From an uncultured Prevotellaceae bacterium (GTDB lineage: Bacteria > Bacteroidota > Bacteroidia > Bacteroidales > Bacteroidaceae), in NCBI GenBank assembly GCA_902800435.1, contig CADCEQ010000022.1:1-64000 (forward strand): a stretch of 64,000 nucleotides of DNA. The letters run 5' to 3'. Positions 1-7,622 of this stretch are shown here, one piece after another. How positions within the stretch are numbered: the stretch's first letter is position 1; each line of letters opens with the position of its first letter. Made by a program: the position numbers and the translations under genes. The notes under the pieces are model-generated. The model was not told the DNA's origin. It made no database searches and was given only the letters and a program-made list of their open reading frames with translations.

Positions 1-1
1 G

Positions 2-97
2 ATTGAGCTGGCGGTGAAGGTTGTAGTAGCCGCGCTCACGGCATTCCTGACGGCACTGGGGACGACCTCGTGCATGGGCTACGGCCCGCTCTTCTGA
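2..97 (+). CDS. Smalltalk-family small protein, C-terminal part
   Basis: This open frame enters from the left edge and ends at TGA 95-97. It encodes about 31 residues: a hydrophobic stretch rich in V, A, L and T followed by LGTTSCMGYGPLF. A short hydrophobic helix followed by a T-S-C-M-like end is the pattern of the Bacteroidales smalltalk proteins (about 30-35 aa, function unknown), so only a few N-terminal residues should be missing. Its stop is followed at once by a strong terminator hairpin, as expected for the last gene of a transcript. Family assignment is by pattern memory only. Confidence 0.65.
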   Translation: MELAVKVVVAALTAFLTALGTTSCMGYGPLF

Positions 98-102
98 CGA
101 AC

Positions 103-145
103 TAAAAAGCCTGCCTGTTCATAGGGAACGGGCAGGCTTTTTTTA
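103..145 (+). terminator. Bidirectional Rho-independent terminator
   Basis: A GC-rich stem (AAGCCTGCC / GGCAGGCTT) extended by GTTC/GAAC is followed by seven T on the plus strand. Five A precede it, giving a T-run on the minus strand too. It lies between the smalltalk gene and mnmA, which converge, and can terminate both. Confidence 0.9.
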
Positions 146-180
146 TGTAGCGAAGGGGGTGGGACGTGGCCTCTGGCTAT

Positions 181-1326
181 TTACGGCGCGAAGACCGTGA
201 TCTCGCCCGAGCCGTAGCAGCGGTGGTGCCACTCGTCGTAGACGACGCAGAACTGGCCGGGGGCCACTCCGTGGATGGGGGCGTCGGCACGGACGGTGTA
301 GCAGCCGGGGGCGGTAGGCGTGAGCCGGGCAGGCAGGTACTGCGGCGTGTGGCGTATCTTGATGGTGATGCGCTCAGGGGGCAGCTGGCCGTTGATGCTG
401 TGGAAGTCGTGGATGGGGAACTCCTGTTTGTAGGCCGTCTGCGGGTCATAGCCGTGGCTGACGTAGAGGATGTTGCGGGCGACGTCCTTCTTGACGACGA
501 ACCAGGGTCCGCCGCCGAAGCCCATGCCCTTACGCTGGCCGATGGTGTGGAACCAGAGCCCGCGGTGCTCGCCTATGCGGCGGCCGGTCTCGAGCTCGAT
601 GACGTCGCCGGGCTGCTCGCCGAGGTAGCGGCGTATGTAGTCGTTGTAGTTGATTTTGCCCAGGAAGCAGATGCCCTGCGAGTCGCGGCGGTGGGCACTG
701 ACCAGGTGCTCGCGCTCGGCTATCAGCCGCACTTCGTCCTTCACGTAGTGGCCGATGGGGAACAGCGCCTTCTCGAGCTGCCAGTCGTAGATCTGTGCCA
801 GGAAGTCGGTCTGGTCCTTCACGGGGTCGGGGGAGGTGCAGAGCCAGAAGACCCCCTCTGACTCCCCCTGTTTAGGGGGAGAACTCAAAGCCTCCCCTAA
901 ACAGGGGAGGTGGGAGGGGTCTTTCTCCTTCTGCGCATAATGCCCGGTGGCGATGAGGTCGTAGTCGTGGCCGCGCTTCTCGTGGAAGGCGCCGAACTTG
1001 ATGAGACGGTTGCACATCACGTCGGGGTTGGGCGTCAGCCCCGCGCGTACCTTATCTATCGTGTAGCGCGTCACCTGGTCCCAGTACTCGCGATGGCAGT
1101 CGACCACCTCGAGCCGGCAGCCGTACTTCGCTGCTACGGCCGTGGCCATCTCGAGGTCCTCCTCGCTGGAGCAGTCCCACTCTTCCTCTTCCTCGGGCCC
1201 TATCTTGATGTAGAAGCAGTCGGGATGCAGCCCGAGCCTTGCGAGTTCGTAGACCACCACGCTGCTGTCGACACCGCCTGAGAGCAGCACGGCAATGCGC
1301 TTTCCTTCCAATTCTTCAGTGTTCAT
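181..1326 (-). CDS. mnmA: tRNA-specific 2-thiouridylase MnmA
   Basis: ATP-dependent enzyme that thiolates U34 of tRNA Lys, Glu and Gln in the cytoplasm. The 381-aa protein shows the PP-loop SGGVDSS (16-22), the first catalytic Cys in NPDVMCNRLIKF (C105) and the second in SQGICFLG (C220). The frame is open 28 codons further upstream, but that stretch covers a TACCTTTG promoter box, so the ATG at 1326 reading MNTEELEGKRIAVLLSGG is preferred. Residues about 135-160 (around PCLGEALSSPPKQGESEG) have no counterpart that I know of in MnmA proteins. They are encoded by a palindromic repeat inserted in frame between the GHYA motif and the S-P-D-P-V-K-D-Q region. A divergent promoter upstream serves the SPFH gene. 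Confidence 0.95.
   Translation of the reverse strand: MNTEELEGKRIAVLLSGGVDSSVVVYELARLGLHPDCFYIKIGPEEEEEWDCSSEEDLEMATAVAAKYGCRLEVVDCHREYWDQVTRYTIDKVRAGLTPNPDVMCNRLIKFGAFHEKRGHDYDLIATGHYAQKEKDPSHLPCLGEALSSPPKQGESEGVFWLCTSPDPVKDQTDFLAQIYDWQLEKALFPIGHYVKDEVRLIAEREHLVSAHRRDSQGICFLGKINYNDYIRRYLGEQPGDVIELETGRRIGEHRGLWFHTIGQRKGMGFGGGPWFVVKKDVARNILYVSHGYDPQTAYKQEFPIHDFHSINGQLPPERITIKIRHTPQYLPARLTPTAPGCYTVRADAPIHGVAPGQFCVVYDEWHHRCYGSGEITVFAP
849..922. repeat. GC-rich palindromic repeat inside mnmA
   Basis: About 74 bp bounded by the inverted repeat AGACCCC / GGGGTCT. It holds two internal palindromes built on CTCCCCTGTTTAGGGGAG, the second being the reverse complement of the first. It is read through in frame and adds about 25 residues to MnmA. 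Related sequences occur in rsgA, cca and the 35.9-39.8 kb repeat islands. Confidence 0.85.
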
Positions 1327-1331
1327 GGGTG

Positions 1332-1339
1332 CAAAGGTA
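1332..1339 (-). promoter_or_regulatory. mnmA promoter -7 box
   Basis: The minus strand reads TACCTTTG, matching the Bacteroidetes -7 consensus TAnnTTTG. It ends only 5 nt before the chosen ATG, so the mRNA would be leaderless or nearly so. No clear -33 TTTG is seen. Confidence 0.6.
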
Positions 1340-1403
1340 CGAACATTAACAGGAAACACGGCGCAGGAAACCTTAATTGTTGTTAAAGTTTCAGCCGTTT
1401 CCA

Positions 1404-1433
1404 TTGTCATTCCAAAACAAAAGCATATCTTTG
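1404..1433 (+). promoter_or_regulatory. Promoter of the SPFH operon
   Basis: TTG at 1404-1406, 19 bp spacer and TATCTTTG at 1426-1433 match the Bacteroidetes -33/-7 promoter. Transcription would start near 1440, giving a leader of about 130 nt made almost entirely of an A-rich tandem repeat. Confidence 0.75.
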
Positions 1434-1453
1434 CGCTATCAAAATGATATCAT

Positions 1454-1563
1454 GTAAAGGTAAAAAAGTAAAAAGGTAAAAAAGTAAAAAGGTAAAAAAG
1501 TAAAAAGGTAAAAAAGTAAAAAGATAAAAAGGTAAAAAAGTAAAAAGGTAAAAAAGTAAAAAG
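1454..1563 (+). repeat. Tandem GGTAAAAAAGTAAAAA repeat in 5' UTR
   Basis: Six to seven head-to-tail copies of a 16-bp unit GGTAAAAAAGTAAAAA with few variants (one unit starts GATAAAAA). The array fills the leader between the promoter and the SPFH start codon. A degenerate array of the same kind, in sense orientation, forms the leader of the efflux adaptor gene near 35.65-35.74 kb. Confidence 0.9.
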
Positions 1564-1567
1564 AATT

Positions 1568-2533
1568 ATGGAAACAAAAGAGTATCAATTCAATGGAACT
1601 GTATTGAACGGCTTCCTGATGTTGTTTGTGAATATCGCTGTGCTGGTATTCTCAATTTTCATGATTGTGAACAGCATCATCGTGTTGGATGCCTCTAACG
1701 GAAGTTTCGGCGGCTGGCAGTTGGGCGGCAGCATTCTTCTGCTGCTGGTGAACATCATCATGTGGTGCGGATTCCTGATGCTGGAGCCCAACGAGGCACG
1801 GGTGACGACGTGGTTCGGCAAGTACAGCGGCACGTTCAGCCGGACGGGCTTCTACTGGATCTGCCCGTTCTACACGGCCAAGAAGGTGAGCCTGCGCGCA
1901 CGCAACCTGGACGCCGAGCCCATCAAAGTGAACGACAAGGTGGGCAACCCGGTGATGATTGGCCTGGTGCTGGTGTGGAAGCTGAAGGACACGTACAAGG
2001 CCCTGTTCGAGATTGACTCGCAGACGATGGCCGCCAACCCCAACAGCATCGGCTCGGACACGAAGGGACTGATGAACGCGCTGGAGAACTTCGTCAAGGT
2101 GCAGAGCGACGCCGCCCTGCGCCAGGTGGCAGGCCAGTATGCCTACGACGACGTGGACGACAAGAGCGACGAACTGACGCTGCGCGACGGCGGCGACGAG
2201 ATTAACCAGCAGCTGGAGCAGAAGCTCGACGAGCGGCTGGCCCTGGCCGGCATCGAGGTGGTCGAGGCCCGCATCAACTACCTGGCCTACGCTCCGGAGA
2301 TTGCCGCCGTGATGCTGCGCCGCCAGCAGGCCTCGGCCATCATTACGGCCCGCGAGAAGATTGTGGAGGGTGCCGTCTCGATGGTGAAGATGGCGCTCGA
2401 CAAGCTGTCGAACGAGGACATCGTGGAGCTGGACGACGACAAGAAGGCCGCCATGGTCTCGAACCTGCTCGTCGTGCTCTGCGGCGACGACTCAGCACAG
2501 CCGGTGGTGAATACGGGAACATTGAATCATTGA
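1568..2533 (+). CDS. SPFH/band 7 domain membrane protein
   Basis: The 321-aa protein has two N-terminal membrane segments (about 13-40 and 48-72). A stomatin/prohibitin/flotillin/HflK-type domain follows from about residue 73 (MLEPNEARVTTWFGKYSGTF), with a helical, charged C-terminal half that includes QQASAIITAREKIVEGAV. SPFH proteins form membrane scaffolds; the cargo or protease partner here is unknown. It is the first gene of a short operon with an Arc-type DNA-binding protein (16 bp later), a small membrane protein and a DUF1648 protein. The gene follows an unusual A-rich repeat leader. Confidence 0.85.
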   Translation: METKEYQFNGTVLNGFLMLFVNIAVLVFSIFMIVNSIIVLDASNGSFGGWQLGGSILLLLVNIIMWCGFLMLEPNEARVTTWFGKYSGTFSRTGFYWICPFYTAKKVSLRARNLDAEPIKVNDKVGNPVMIGLVLVWKLKDTYKALFEIDSQTMAANPNSIGSDTKGLMNALENFVKVQSDAALRQVAGQYAYDDVDDKSDELTLRDGGDEINQQLEQKLDERLALAGIEVVEARINYLAYAPEIAAVMLRRQQASAIITAREKIVEGAVSMVKMALDKLSNEDIVELDDDKKAAMVSNLLVVLCGDDSAQPVVNTGTLNH

Positions 2534-2549
2534 TCGGTGAACGTTATTG

Positions 2550-2771
2550 ATGGCAGAAAAGAAGACAAAAAGTTTCATCCTGCGCATTGACGCGGCAACG
2601 ATGGACGCTATAGAGGCCTGGGCTGCTGACGAGTTCCGCAGCACCAACGGCCAGCTGCAGTGGATCATCACCGAGGCACTGCGGAAGGCGAAGCGTCTGC
2701 CGAAGAAAAAGACGATGGCGGGTGCTAATCGTCAAGGTCAAACCACAAACGAAGAAGAAAACAATGAATAG
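2550..2771 (+). CDS. Arc-family ribbon-helix-helix protein
   Basis: A 73-aa basic protein. SFILRIDAATMDAIEAWAADEF followed by a second helix ending EALRKAKRLPKKK is a typical Arc-like ribbon-helix-helix fold: one strand then two helices. An in-frame TTG sits 3 nt upstream, but ATG 2550 (MAEKKTKSF) is preferred. The C-terminal tail is polar and disordered. It may regulate its own operon. The last codons overlap the start of the next gene, suggesting translational coupling. Confidence 0.75.
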   Translation: MAEKKTKSFILRIDAATMDAIEAWAADEFRSTNGQLQWIITEALRKAKRLPKKKTMAGANRQGQTTNEEENNE

Positions 2772-2946
2772 GAAAAAAGCATTGATGCTAATCATGGCCG
2801 TCCAGATGATTCTCCTGCTGATTCTGGTAGCGCTGTTTGTCACAGGAATCATGAACGTTACGGCATTCGCGTTCACCGTATTGGCTGTAGGTATCGTCAG
2901 CACCGCCGCCACAGTCATGGCTGTGCGTAAACTCCCCCCGATGTGA
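2764..2946 (+). CDS. Small two-helix membrane protein
   Basis: A 60-aa protein, MNRKKALMLIMAVQMILLL..., with two predicted membrane helices (about 5-26 and 30-50) and a short basic tail. ATG 2764 overlaps the end of the Arc-type gene by 8 bp in a different frame. A longer in-frame reading from 2722 would sit inside the previous gene and is less likely. I do not recognise the family; the position suggests it works with the neighbouring SPFH and DUF1648 membrane proteins. Confidence 0.6.
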   Translation: MNRKKALMLIMAVQMILLLILVALFVTGIMNVTAFAFTVLAVGIVSTAATVMAVRKLPPM

Positions 2947-2947
2947 T

Positions 2948-3421
2948 ATGGAAAAGAAACAGAAGATAAAAGTGAACAGGACGAAGGAAGGCACCGTCTT
3001 CGAGATAGCGTTCCTCGTACTAGCTGTCTTGGTATGGGTGCTTGTCATCCTAATGTTGAAGAGTGCGCCCAGCGTCATCGCCACCCACTTCGACGGCAAC
3101 GGCCATCCCAATGGCTACGGGTCGCCGTGGGGTCTGCTGGTTCCTTGCCTCATCACGACGGTGATAGGTGCCGGTCTGTTGGTGCAGGCCTACTACCCCC
3201 ACCTTATCAATATGCCCGTGGAGATGAAGACCCCGCGGCAGTACGAGCTGGGCATCCGCTCAACGCGCGTCGCAGCCCTGACGCTGCTGCTGCTGACGCT
3301 GTCGATCCCCTGCTCGCTGCTGCTGTTTGAGTCGCCCTCGCCCTGGCCCGTCTTGGCAGCAGTCGGCCTGCTGCTGGCCGTCGCCGTCTACTACAGCGTG
3401 CGAATCTATAAAGCGAAGTAA
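2948..3421 (+). CDS. DUF1648 domain membrane protein
   Basis: A 157-aa protein with four predicted membrane helices (about 20-38, 65-83, 103-123 and 130-150). After the first helix comes ATHFDGNGHPNGYGSPWG, the typical DUF1648 loop (HFDxxGxxxxxGS/K) also seen in SdpI-like immunity proteins. It starts 1 bp after the previous stop and converges on the S9 peptidase gene with only 3 bp between the stops. The function of DUF1648 is unknown; an envelope or regulator-linked role is inferred from the operon. Confidence 0.8.
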   Translation: MEKKQKIKVNRTKEGTVFEIAFLVLAVLVWVLVILMLKSAPSVIATHFDGNGHPNGYGSPWGLLVPCLITTVIGAGLLVQAYYPHLINMPVEMKTPRQYELGIRSTRVAALTLLLLTLSIPCSLLLFESPSPWPVLAAVGLLLAVAVYYSVRIYKAK

Positions 3422-3424
3422 GGC

Positions 3425-5905
3425 CTACAGATGCTTCTTCGGATAGAGGGCGTCCCACCACGTGGAGTCGCCCTTCAGCCATTTCTGGAACCAGGCCATC
3501 TGGGTCTGCATCCAGCGCGTGCGCTTCGTGTAGTCGAGAATGTGGTGGTTCTCGCCTGCCACCTCGACCAATGCCACCTCGCGGCCCAGAAGTTTCAGGG
3601 CCGTGAACATCTGGAGGCTCTCGATGAGCGGCACGTTGGTGTCGGCATTGCCGTGGAGCAGCAGCAGCGGCGTGTGCACCTTGTCGGCACGGAACAGCGG
3701 CGACTGGTCGACGTAGAGCTGGCGGTGGCTCCAGGGGTAGCTGTTGGCCATCGACACCTCGCTGTAGTTGTAGCCCCAGTAGCCCTCGCCCCAGTAGCTG
3801 GTGTGGTTGGCGATGCCGGCGTGGCTGACGGCAGCGGCAAAGATGTCGGTGACGGTCTGCAGGTACATGGTCATGAAGCCGCCGTAGCTGGCACCCATGC
3901 AGCCTATCTTCGAGGCGTCGATGAACGGATGCTCGGCGCAGATGCGCTTCGTGCCCTCAATGATGTCACCTGCCGGCGTTCCAGCAGGCACGGAACCATC
4001 AGCGTCGGGCGCGCCGCCGGCGGTGTTGACGTGGCGCGAGGCCCACTCCTGGCCGAAGCCGGTGGCTCCGCTGGGCTGCAGAATGTAGACCACGTAGCCG
4101 AGAGAGGCGTAGTACTGGGCGGGATAGCGCGACTCGAAGGTGCGCGTGACGGGCGAGCAGCCGCCGTAGTAGTAGACTATCATCGGATACTTCTTCGCGG
4201 CGTCGAAGTCAGCAGGCAGATACAGGCGCCCATAGACGGTGTCGCCGTTGCTGTTGGTGAAATTCCAGTCGCGGCAGGTGCCAAGCTCAGCGTCGCCGAG
4301 GGCGGTCTTGCCTTCGAAGAGGGAGAACTGCTTGACGGCGCTCTTGCCCTTGGCCGTAAAGGCTATGAAGGCAGAGGTGGGCTCCATCGTCTTATCGCTG
4401 AGATAGCCCAGCACGTTGGCGTGCTCAGACAGACTGAAGCGGTAGGCGTTGTCGCCGACGAGTTCAAGCCTGACAATCTTGCCGTCGGCAGGATTGAGCT
4501 GATCGATGTGTACGTAGTCGCGGTTCTCGGCATTGAAGAATATCTGTCCGCTGGCCTTCGACCAGACGACGCTGTTGATGCTCGGGTCGAAGTCCTTAGT
4601 CAGCGGCGTCACCTTCTTGGTGGCGATGTCGTAGAGGAAGAGCTCGTTCTCGGTCATGCTCGGCGTCACGTCGAGTGGCAGCTGACAGCCGATGCGGTTG
4701 AAGGCCTCGGGCGTGCCGGTGAACAGAATCTGCCTGGCATCGGGCGACAGCAGGGCACCGCCAAGGAAGCCCACGCACTGCAGCACGGTGTCGACCTTCA
4801 GCGTACGGGCGTCCATCAGGTAGTAGTCGCCAACCTCCGTCGGGCGCTGGGCCAGCCAGGAGTAGCTGGCGCCGATGAGCAGCTTCTGCCCGTCGGCACT
4901 GATGTCGGCCAGGTACTGGCCCTTGGAGCCGAAAGTGATGCGCTGGCTGACGCCCGTCCTGACATCGAAGCGCACAAGGTACCTGCGCTTGCGCCAGCCG
5001 GGCTGGCGGTCGTCCATCTCGGTCACCTCGAAGACGCCGGCATCCTCCTTCGGGCCGTCCTCGGTGGCGGTGATGATGAGGTAGTCCTCGGTCGGACTGA
5101 CGGTGTAGCTGCCCTCAGGCAGTCCGGCGGCCCAGCGGGTGCGCTCGCCGGTCAAGGCGTCCACCTTATATAATACGCGCAGGCCTTGCTCCTTCTCCTC
5201 CTCGAGCCAGGCTGTGCTCGTAGGCATCCAGTTCACGCTTCTCGTGGGGCGCTGCAGCAGCCGGCCGTTCTTCGCCTCGCGCAGCTCGTAGTCCCAGCGG
5301 CTGTTTCCCGTAGGCTCGGTGGTCTGGTAGCTCATGCTGACCAGCGAACCGTCGGCCGAGAGGGCTATGCCCCGCACGCGCCGGCCGTCCAGCAGGTCAT
5401 GAATCATGTAGGGGTGGCGCTTGTCGGTGGTCGGACTGACGGCAATCTGCGTATCGAAGCTGACGCTGATGCTGTCGGTGTCGTTGGGCTCGGCCAGATA
5501 GCGGATGGCGAATGTATGGTGCTCGGGGGCCAGGCTCAGGTCGGCGCCGGCCTCCTTGTCGTCGATGTAGAGCTTGTAGTTCCTGGGACCCTTCACGGTG
5601 ATCTTTCCCTTCACGTAGTCGGCGTTGTTCACGTAGAACGTCAGCACGCCCACCGACTTAGCGTCCTTCAGCGAGGGCAGCACGCTGCCGCTGAACACGC
5701 CCTGCGCCTCAGCCTGCAGCGGCAATGCTGAGAGCGACGACTTCACGTCGAACTTCTTGCCCTGCACGTCGACGCTGTCGGCGGCAAACGGCGCAGCCAC
5801 GGCATACGGCCCTGCCTGCAGGAATTCTGTTACGGTGGTTTTGACTTGTGCCGACGCGGTCATGACGAGCGCCGACAATGGTGCTAATATTGCTAATCTC
5901 TTCAT
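3425..5905 (-). CDS. Secreted S9-family prolyl oligopeptidase
   Basis: An 826-aa serine peptidase of the DPP-IV/acylaminoacyl-peptidase type, expected in the periplasm. The signal peptide is MKRLAILAPLSALVMTASAQ. A long beta-propeller-like region precedes an alpha/beta-hydrolase domain in the last third. The nucleophile motif GCMGASYGGF places the Ser near 673; the Asp lies in HGNADTNVP (about 755) and the His in GENHHILDY (about 787/788). The start is the ATG at 5905; an in-frame TTG two codons upstream is less likely. It follows rsgA by 7 bp, so it is probably cotranscribed with frr and rsgA. Substrate specificity cannot be read from sequence. Confidence 0.9.
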   Translation of the reverse strand: MKRLAILAPLSALVMTASAQVKTTVTEFLQAGPYAVAAPFAADSVDVQGKKFDVKSSLSALPLQAEAQGVFSGSVLPSLKDAKSVGVLTFYVNNADYVKGKITVKGPRNYKLYIDDKEAGADLSLAPEHHTFAIRYLAEPNDTDSISVSFDTQIAVSPTTDKRHPYMIHDLLDGRRVRGIALSADGSLVSMSYQTTEPTGNSRWDYELREAKNGRLLQRPTRSVNWMPTSTAWLEEEKEQGLRVLYKVDALTGERTRWAAGLPEGSYTVSPTEDYLIITATEDGPKEDAGVFEVTEMDDRQPGWRKRRYLVRFDVRTGVSQRITFGSKGQYLADISADGQKLLIGASYSWLAQRPTEVGDYYLMDARTLKVDTVLQCVGFLGGALLSPDARQILFTGTPEAFNRIGCQLPLDVTPSMTENELFLYDIATKKVTPLTKDFDPSINSVVWSKASGQIFFNAENRDYVHIDQLNPADGKIVRLELVGDNAYRFSLSEHANVLGYLSDKTMEPTSAFIAFTAKGKSAVKQFSLFEGKTALGDAELGTCRDWNFTNSNGDTVYGRLYLPADFDAAKKYPMIVYYYGGCSPVTRTFESRYPAQYYASLGYVVYILQPSGATGFGQEWASRHVNTAGGAPDADGSVPAGTPAGDIIEGTKRICAEHPFIDASKIGCMGASYGGFMTMYLQTVTDIFAAAVSHAGIANHTSYWGEGYWGYNYSEVSMANSYPWSHRQLYVDQSPLFRADKVHTPLLLLHGNADTNVPLIESLQMFTALKLLGREVALVEVAGENHHILDYTKRTRWMQTQMAWFQKWLKGDSTWWDALYPKKHL

Positions 5906-5912
5906 AATCAAA

Positions 5913-6878
5913 TCAGTAAGCTTCGCGGTATTTACTCTCGTCCTTGTCGTCGAGCATCGAGAGGTACGACTGGTAGCGGCTCTGGGCTATGAGGTGGTCG
6001 TCGACGGCCCGGAGCACGGCGCAGCCAGGCTCGTGGGTATGTGTGCAGTTGCTGAAGCGGCAGTCCTTCGAGAAGCGGAAGATTTCGCGGAAGTAGCTGG
6101 AAATCTCCTCGCGCTCCATGTCGAACGTGCCGAAGCCCTTGATGCCCGGCGTGTCGATGAGGTAGGAAGCCCCCTCGGAGGCAGTAGGGGAGGCCAGGCT
6201 TATCATCTCCGAGAACGTGGTGGTGTGCTGCCCAGCCTGGTGGGCATCGCTGATTTCAGCGGTGCGCAGGTTGGCACCGGGGACGAGGCGGTTGATGAGC
6301 GTCGACTTCCCTACGCCGCTGTTGCCGCTGAGCAGCGTCACCTTGCCACATAAGAGCGGACGCAGTTCGTCGACGCCCTGCCCCGTGACGGCGGAAACCT
6401 GGCGGCACTCATAGCCGATGGTCTCGTAGAGCGTGACCATCATCTGCTGGTAGTGCTGCTCGTCGGCGCTGAGCGTGTCGGTCTTGTTGAACACCAGGAC
6501 GACAGGCACGCTGTAGGCTTCGGCCGAAGCGAGGAAACGGTCGATGAACGTGGTGGAGGTTTCGGGGCGGACAACGGTTACGATGAGCAGTGCCTGGTCG
6601 ACGTTAGCCGCCAGGATGTGACTCTGCTTCGAGAGGTTGATGCTCTTGCGGATGATGTAGTTGCGGCGGTCGTCGATGCCGGTAATCCAGCAGCCCCCCT
6701 CCTGGCCTCCCCCTGTCGAGGGGGAGGAAAGCGTCACACGGTCGCCGACGGCCACGGGGTTCGTGCTCCGTATGCCTTTGATACGGAAGTTCCCCTTTAC
6801 TTTACAATCAAGCAACTGGCCATCGTCGGTGCGGACGGTGTACCAGCTGCCTGTATTCTTGACAACAAGACCTTTCAC
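5913..6878 (-). CDS. rsgA: Ribosome small-subunit biogenesis GTPase RsgA
   Basis: A circularly permuted GTPase that matures the 30S subunit; 321 aa. An OB-fold at the N-terminus is followed by NKTD (131-134, G4), GNSGVGKS (185-192, G1), HTTT (218-221) and DTPG (242-245, G3). The C-terminal zinc site [14 protein letters not shown] uses C273, C278, H280 and C286. The start codon is GTG within a tandem GTGAAAAGTGAA-type repeat; a TGA two codons upstream in the same frame rules out earlier starts. Two short stretches look foreign: [12 protein letters not shown] (51-62) encoded by a palindromic repeat, and SPTASEGA (about 230-237). Confidence 0.95.
   Translation of the reverse strand: MKGLVVKNTGSWYTVRTDDGQLLDCKVKGNFRIKGIRSTNPVAVGDRVTLSSPSTGGGQEGGCWITGIDDRRNYIIRKSINLSKQSHILAANVDQALLIVTVVRPETSTTFIDRFLASAEAYSVPVVLVFNKTDTLSADEQHYQQMMVTLYETIGYECRQVSAVTGQGVDELRPLLCGKVTLLSGNSGVGKSTLINRLVPGANLRTAEISDAHQAGQHTTTFSEMISLASPTASEGASYLIDTPGIKGFGTFDMEREEISSYFREIFRFSKDCRFSNCTHTHEPGCAVLRAVDDHLIAQSRYQSYLSMLDDKDESKYREAY
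6169..6196. repeat. Possible palindromic-repeat remnant in rsgA
   Basis: CCCCCTCGGAGGCAGTAGGGGAGG-like sequence, with CCCCCT and AGGGG arms, encodes the SPTASEGA stretch between the HTTT loop and the DTPG motif of RsgA. It resembles the repeats at 849-922 and 6690-6727 but is shorter and more decayed. Confidence 0.4.
6690..6727. repeat. GC-rich palindromic repeat inside rsgA
   Basis: A perfect 22-bp palindrome (6706-6727, CTCCCCCTGTCGAGGGGGAG core) is preceded by CCCCCCTCCTGG. It is read in frame as [12 protein letters not shown] in the OB-fold of RsgA. It belongs by appearance to the same family as the mnmA insert. Confidence 0.75.
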
Positions 6879-6909
6879 TTTTCACTCTTCACTTTTCACG
6901 AGCGAAGCG

Positions 6910-7470
6910 CTACACGGTCATGATTTCCTTGTTCTTGGCCTCAATCAGTTCGTCGAGCTTCTTGATGTACTTGTCGTGAATCTTCTGGAGCTCCAGCTCG
7001 GCGTCCTTCTCGTTGTCCTCAGAGAGTCCGTCCTTGATGGCCTTCTTCAGCTTGTCCTTGATGTCACTACGCACGTTGCGAACCTCGACCTTGGCCTTCT
7101 CGGCAATCTTGTTGCACTGCTTCACCAGGTCGCGGCGGCGCTCCTCGGTAGGCTGCGGAATGCCGAGACGGATGACCTCGCCGTTGTTCTCGGGCGTGAT
7201 GCCCACGTCGCTGTCCATGATGGCCTTCTCAATGTCGCGAATCTGCTTGCGGTCCCACGGCTTGATGGAAATGGTGCGGGCGTCGGGCGTCATCACGGTT
7301 GCTACTTGGTTCAGGGGCACCTTACTGCCGTAAGACATCACCCTGACACCGTCGAGAATGGCTACGTTGGCACGGCCGGCGCGGATGCGGTTCAGCTCCT
7401 CTTCCAGGAACATGGCAGCCATCTCCATTCTCTCCTCACTCTTCTTCAAAGTCTCTTTTACGTCTATCAT
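6910..7470 (-). CDS. frr: Ribosome recycling factor
   Basis: A cytoplasmic protein that, with EF-G, splits post-termination ribosomes. The chosen ATG at 7470 gives MIDVKETLKKSEERMEMAAMF and 186 aa, the usual family length. The frame is open 10 codons further up but runs into the promoter area. Family hallmarks are RAGRANVAILDGVRVMSYG near the N-terminus and IRLGIPQPTEERRRDLVKQ in the middle. It is the first gene of the frr-rsgA-S9 peptidase run (31-bp gap to rsgA). Confidence 0.96.
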   Translation of the reverse strand: MIDVKETLKKSEERMEMAAMFLEEELNRIRAGRANVAILDGVRVMSYGSKVPLNQVATVMTPDARTISIKPWDRKQIRDIEKAIMDSDVGITPENNGEVIRLGIPQPTEERRRDLVKQCNKIAEKAKVEVRNVRSDIKDKLKKAIKDGLSEDNEKDAELELQKIHDKYIKKLDELIEAKNKEIMTV

Positions 7471-7497
7471 ATTTCTGCGTTTTAAGTTTTCTGCCCC

Positions 7498-7528
7498 CAA
7501 AAGTAACGCTTTTCCCTGAAACTGCCAA
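7498..7528 (-). promoter_or_regulatory. frr promoter
   Basis: The minus strand has TTG (7526-7528), a 20-bp spacer and TACTTTTG (7498-7505), matching the Bacteroidetes -33/-7 pattern. The leader would be about 20-25 nt. It diverges from the AraC gene promoter. Confidence 0.65.
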
Positions 7529-7556
7529 GCGTTTTACATTTTTTTTATTTCTTTAT

Positions 7557-7587
7557 TTTGCTATTCCAGCGAATTTGCCTATCTTTG
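7557..7587 (+). promoter_or_regulatory. Promoter of the AraC-family gene
   Basis: TTTG (7557-7560), a 19-bp spacer and TATCTTTG (7580-7587) form a textbook Bacteroidetes promoter. The start codon follows about 35 nt later. Confidence 0.8.
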
Positions 7588-7622
7588 TGCGCAGAAAAAC
7601 AGTGACAAAAACCTAAGAGCGT

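Noticed and set aside
3431..5173. Long open frame of 580 codons antisense to the S9 peptidase gene
   Set aside because: High GC opens the opposite strand; composition is typical of a shadow frame, and the S9 gene has clear motifs.
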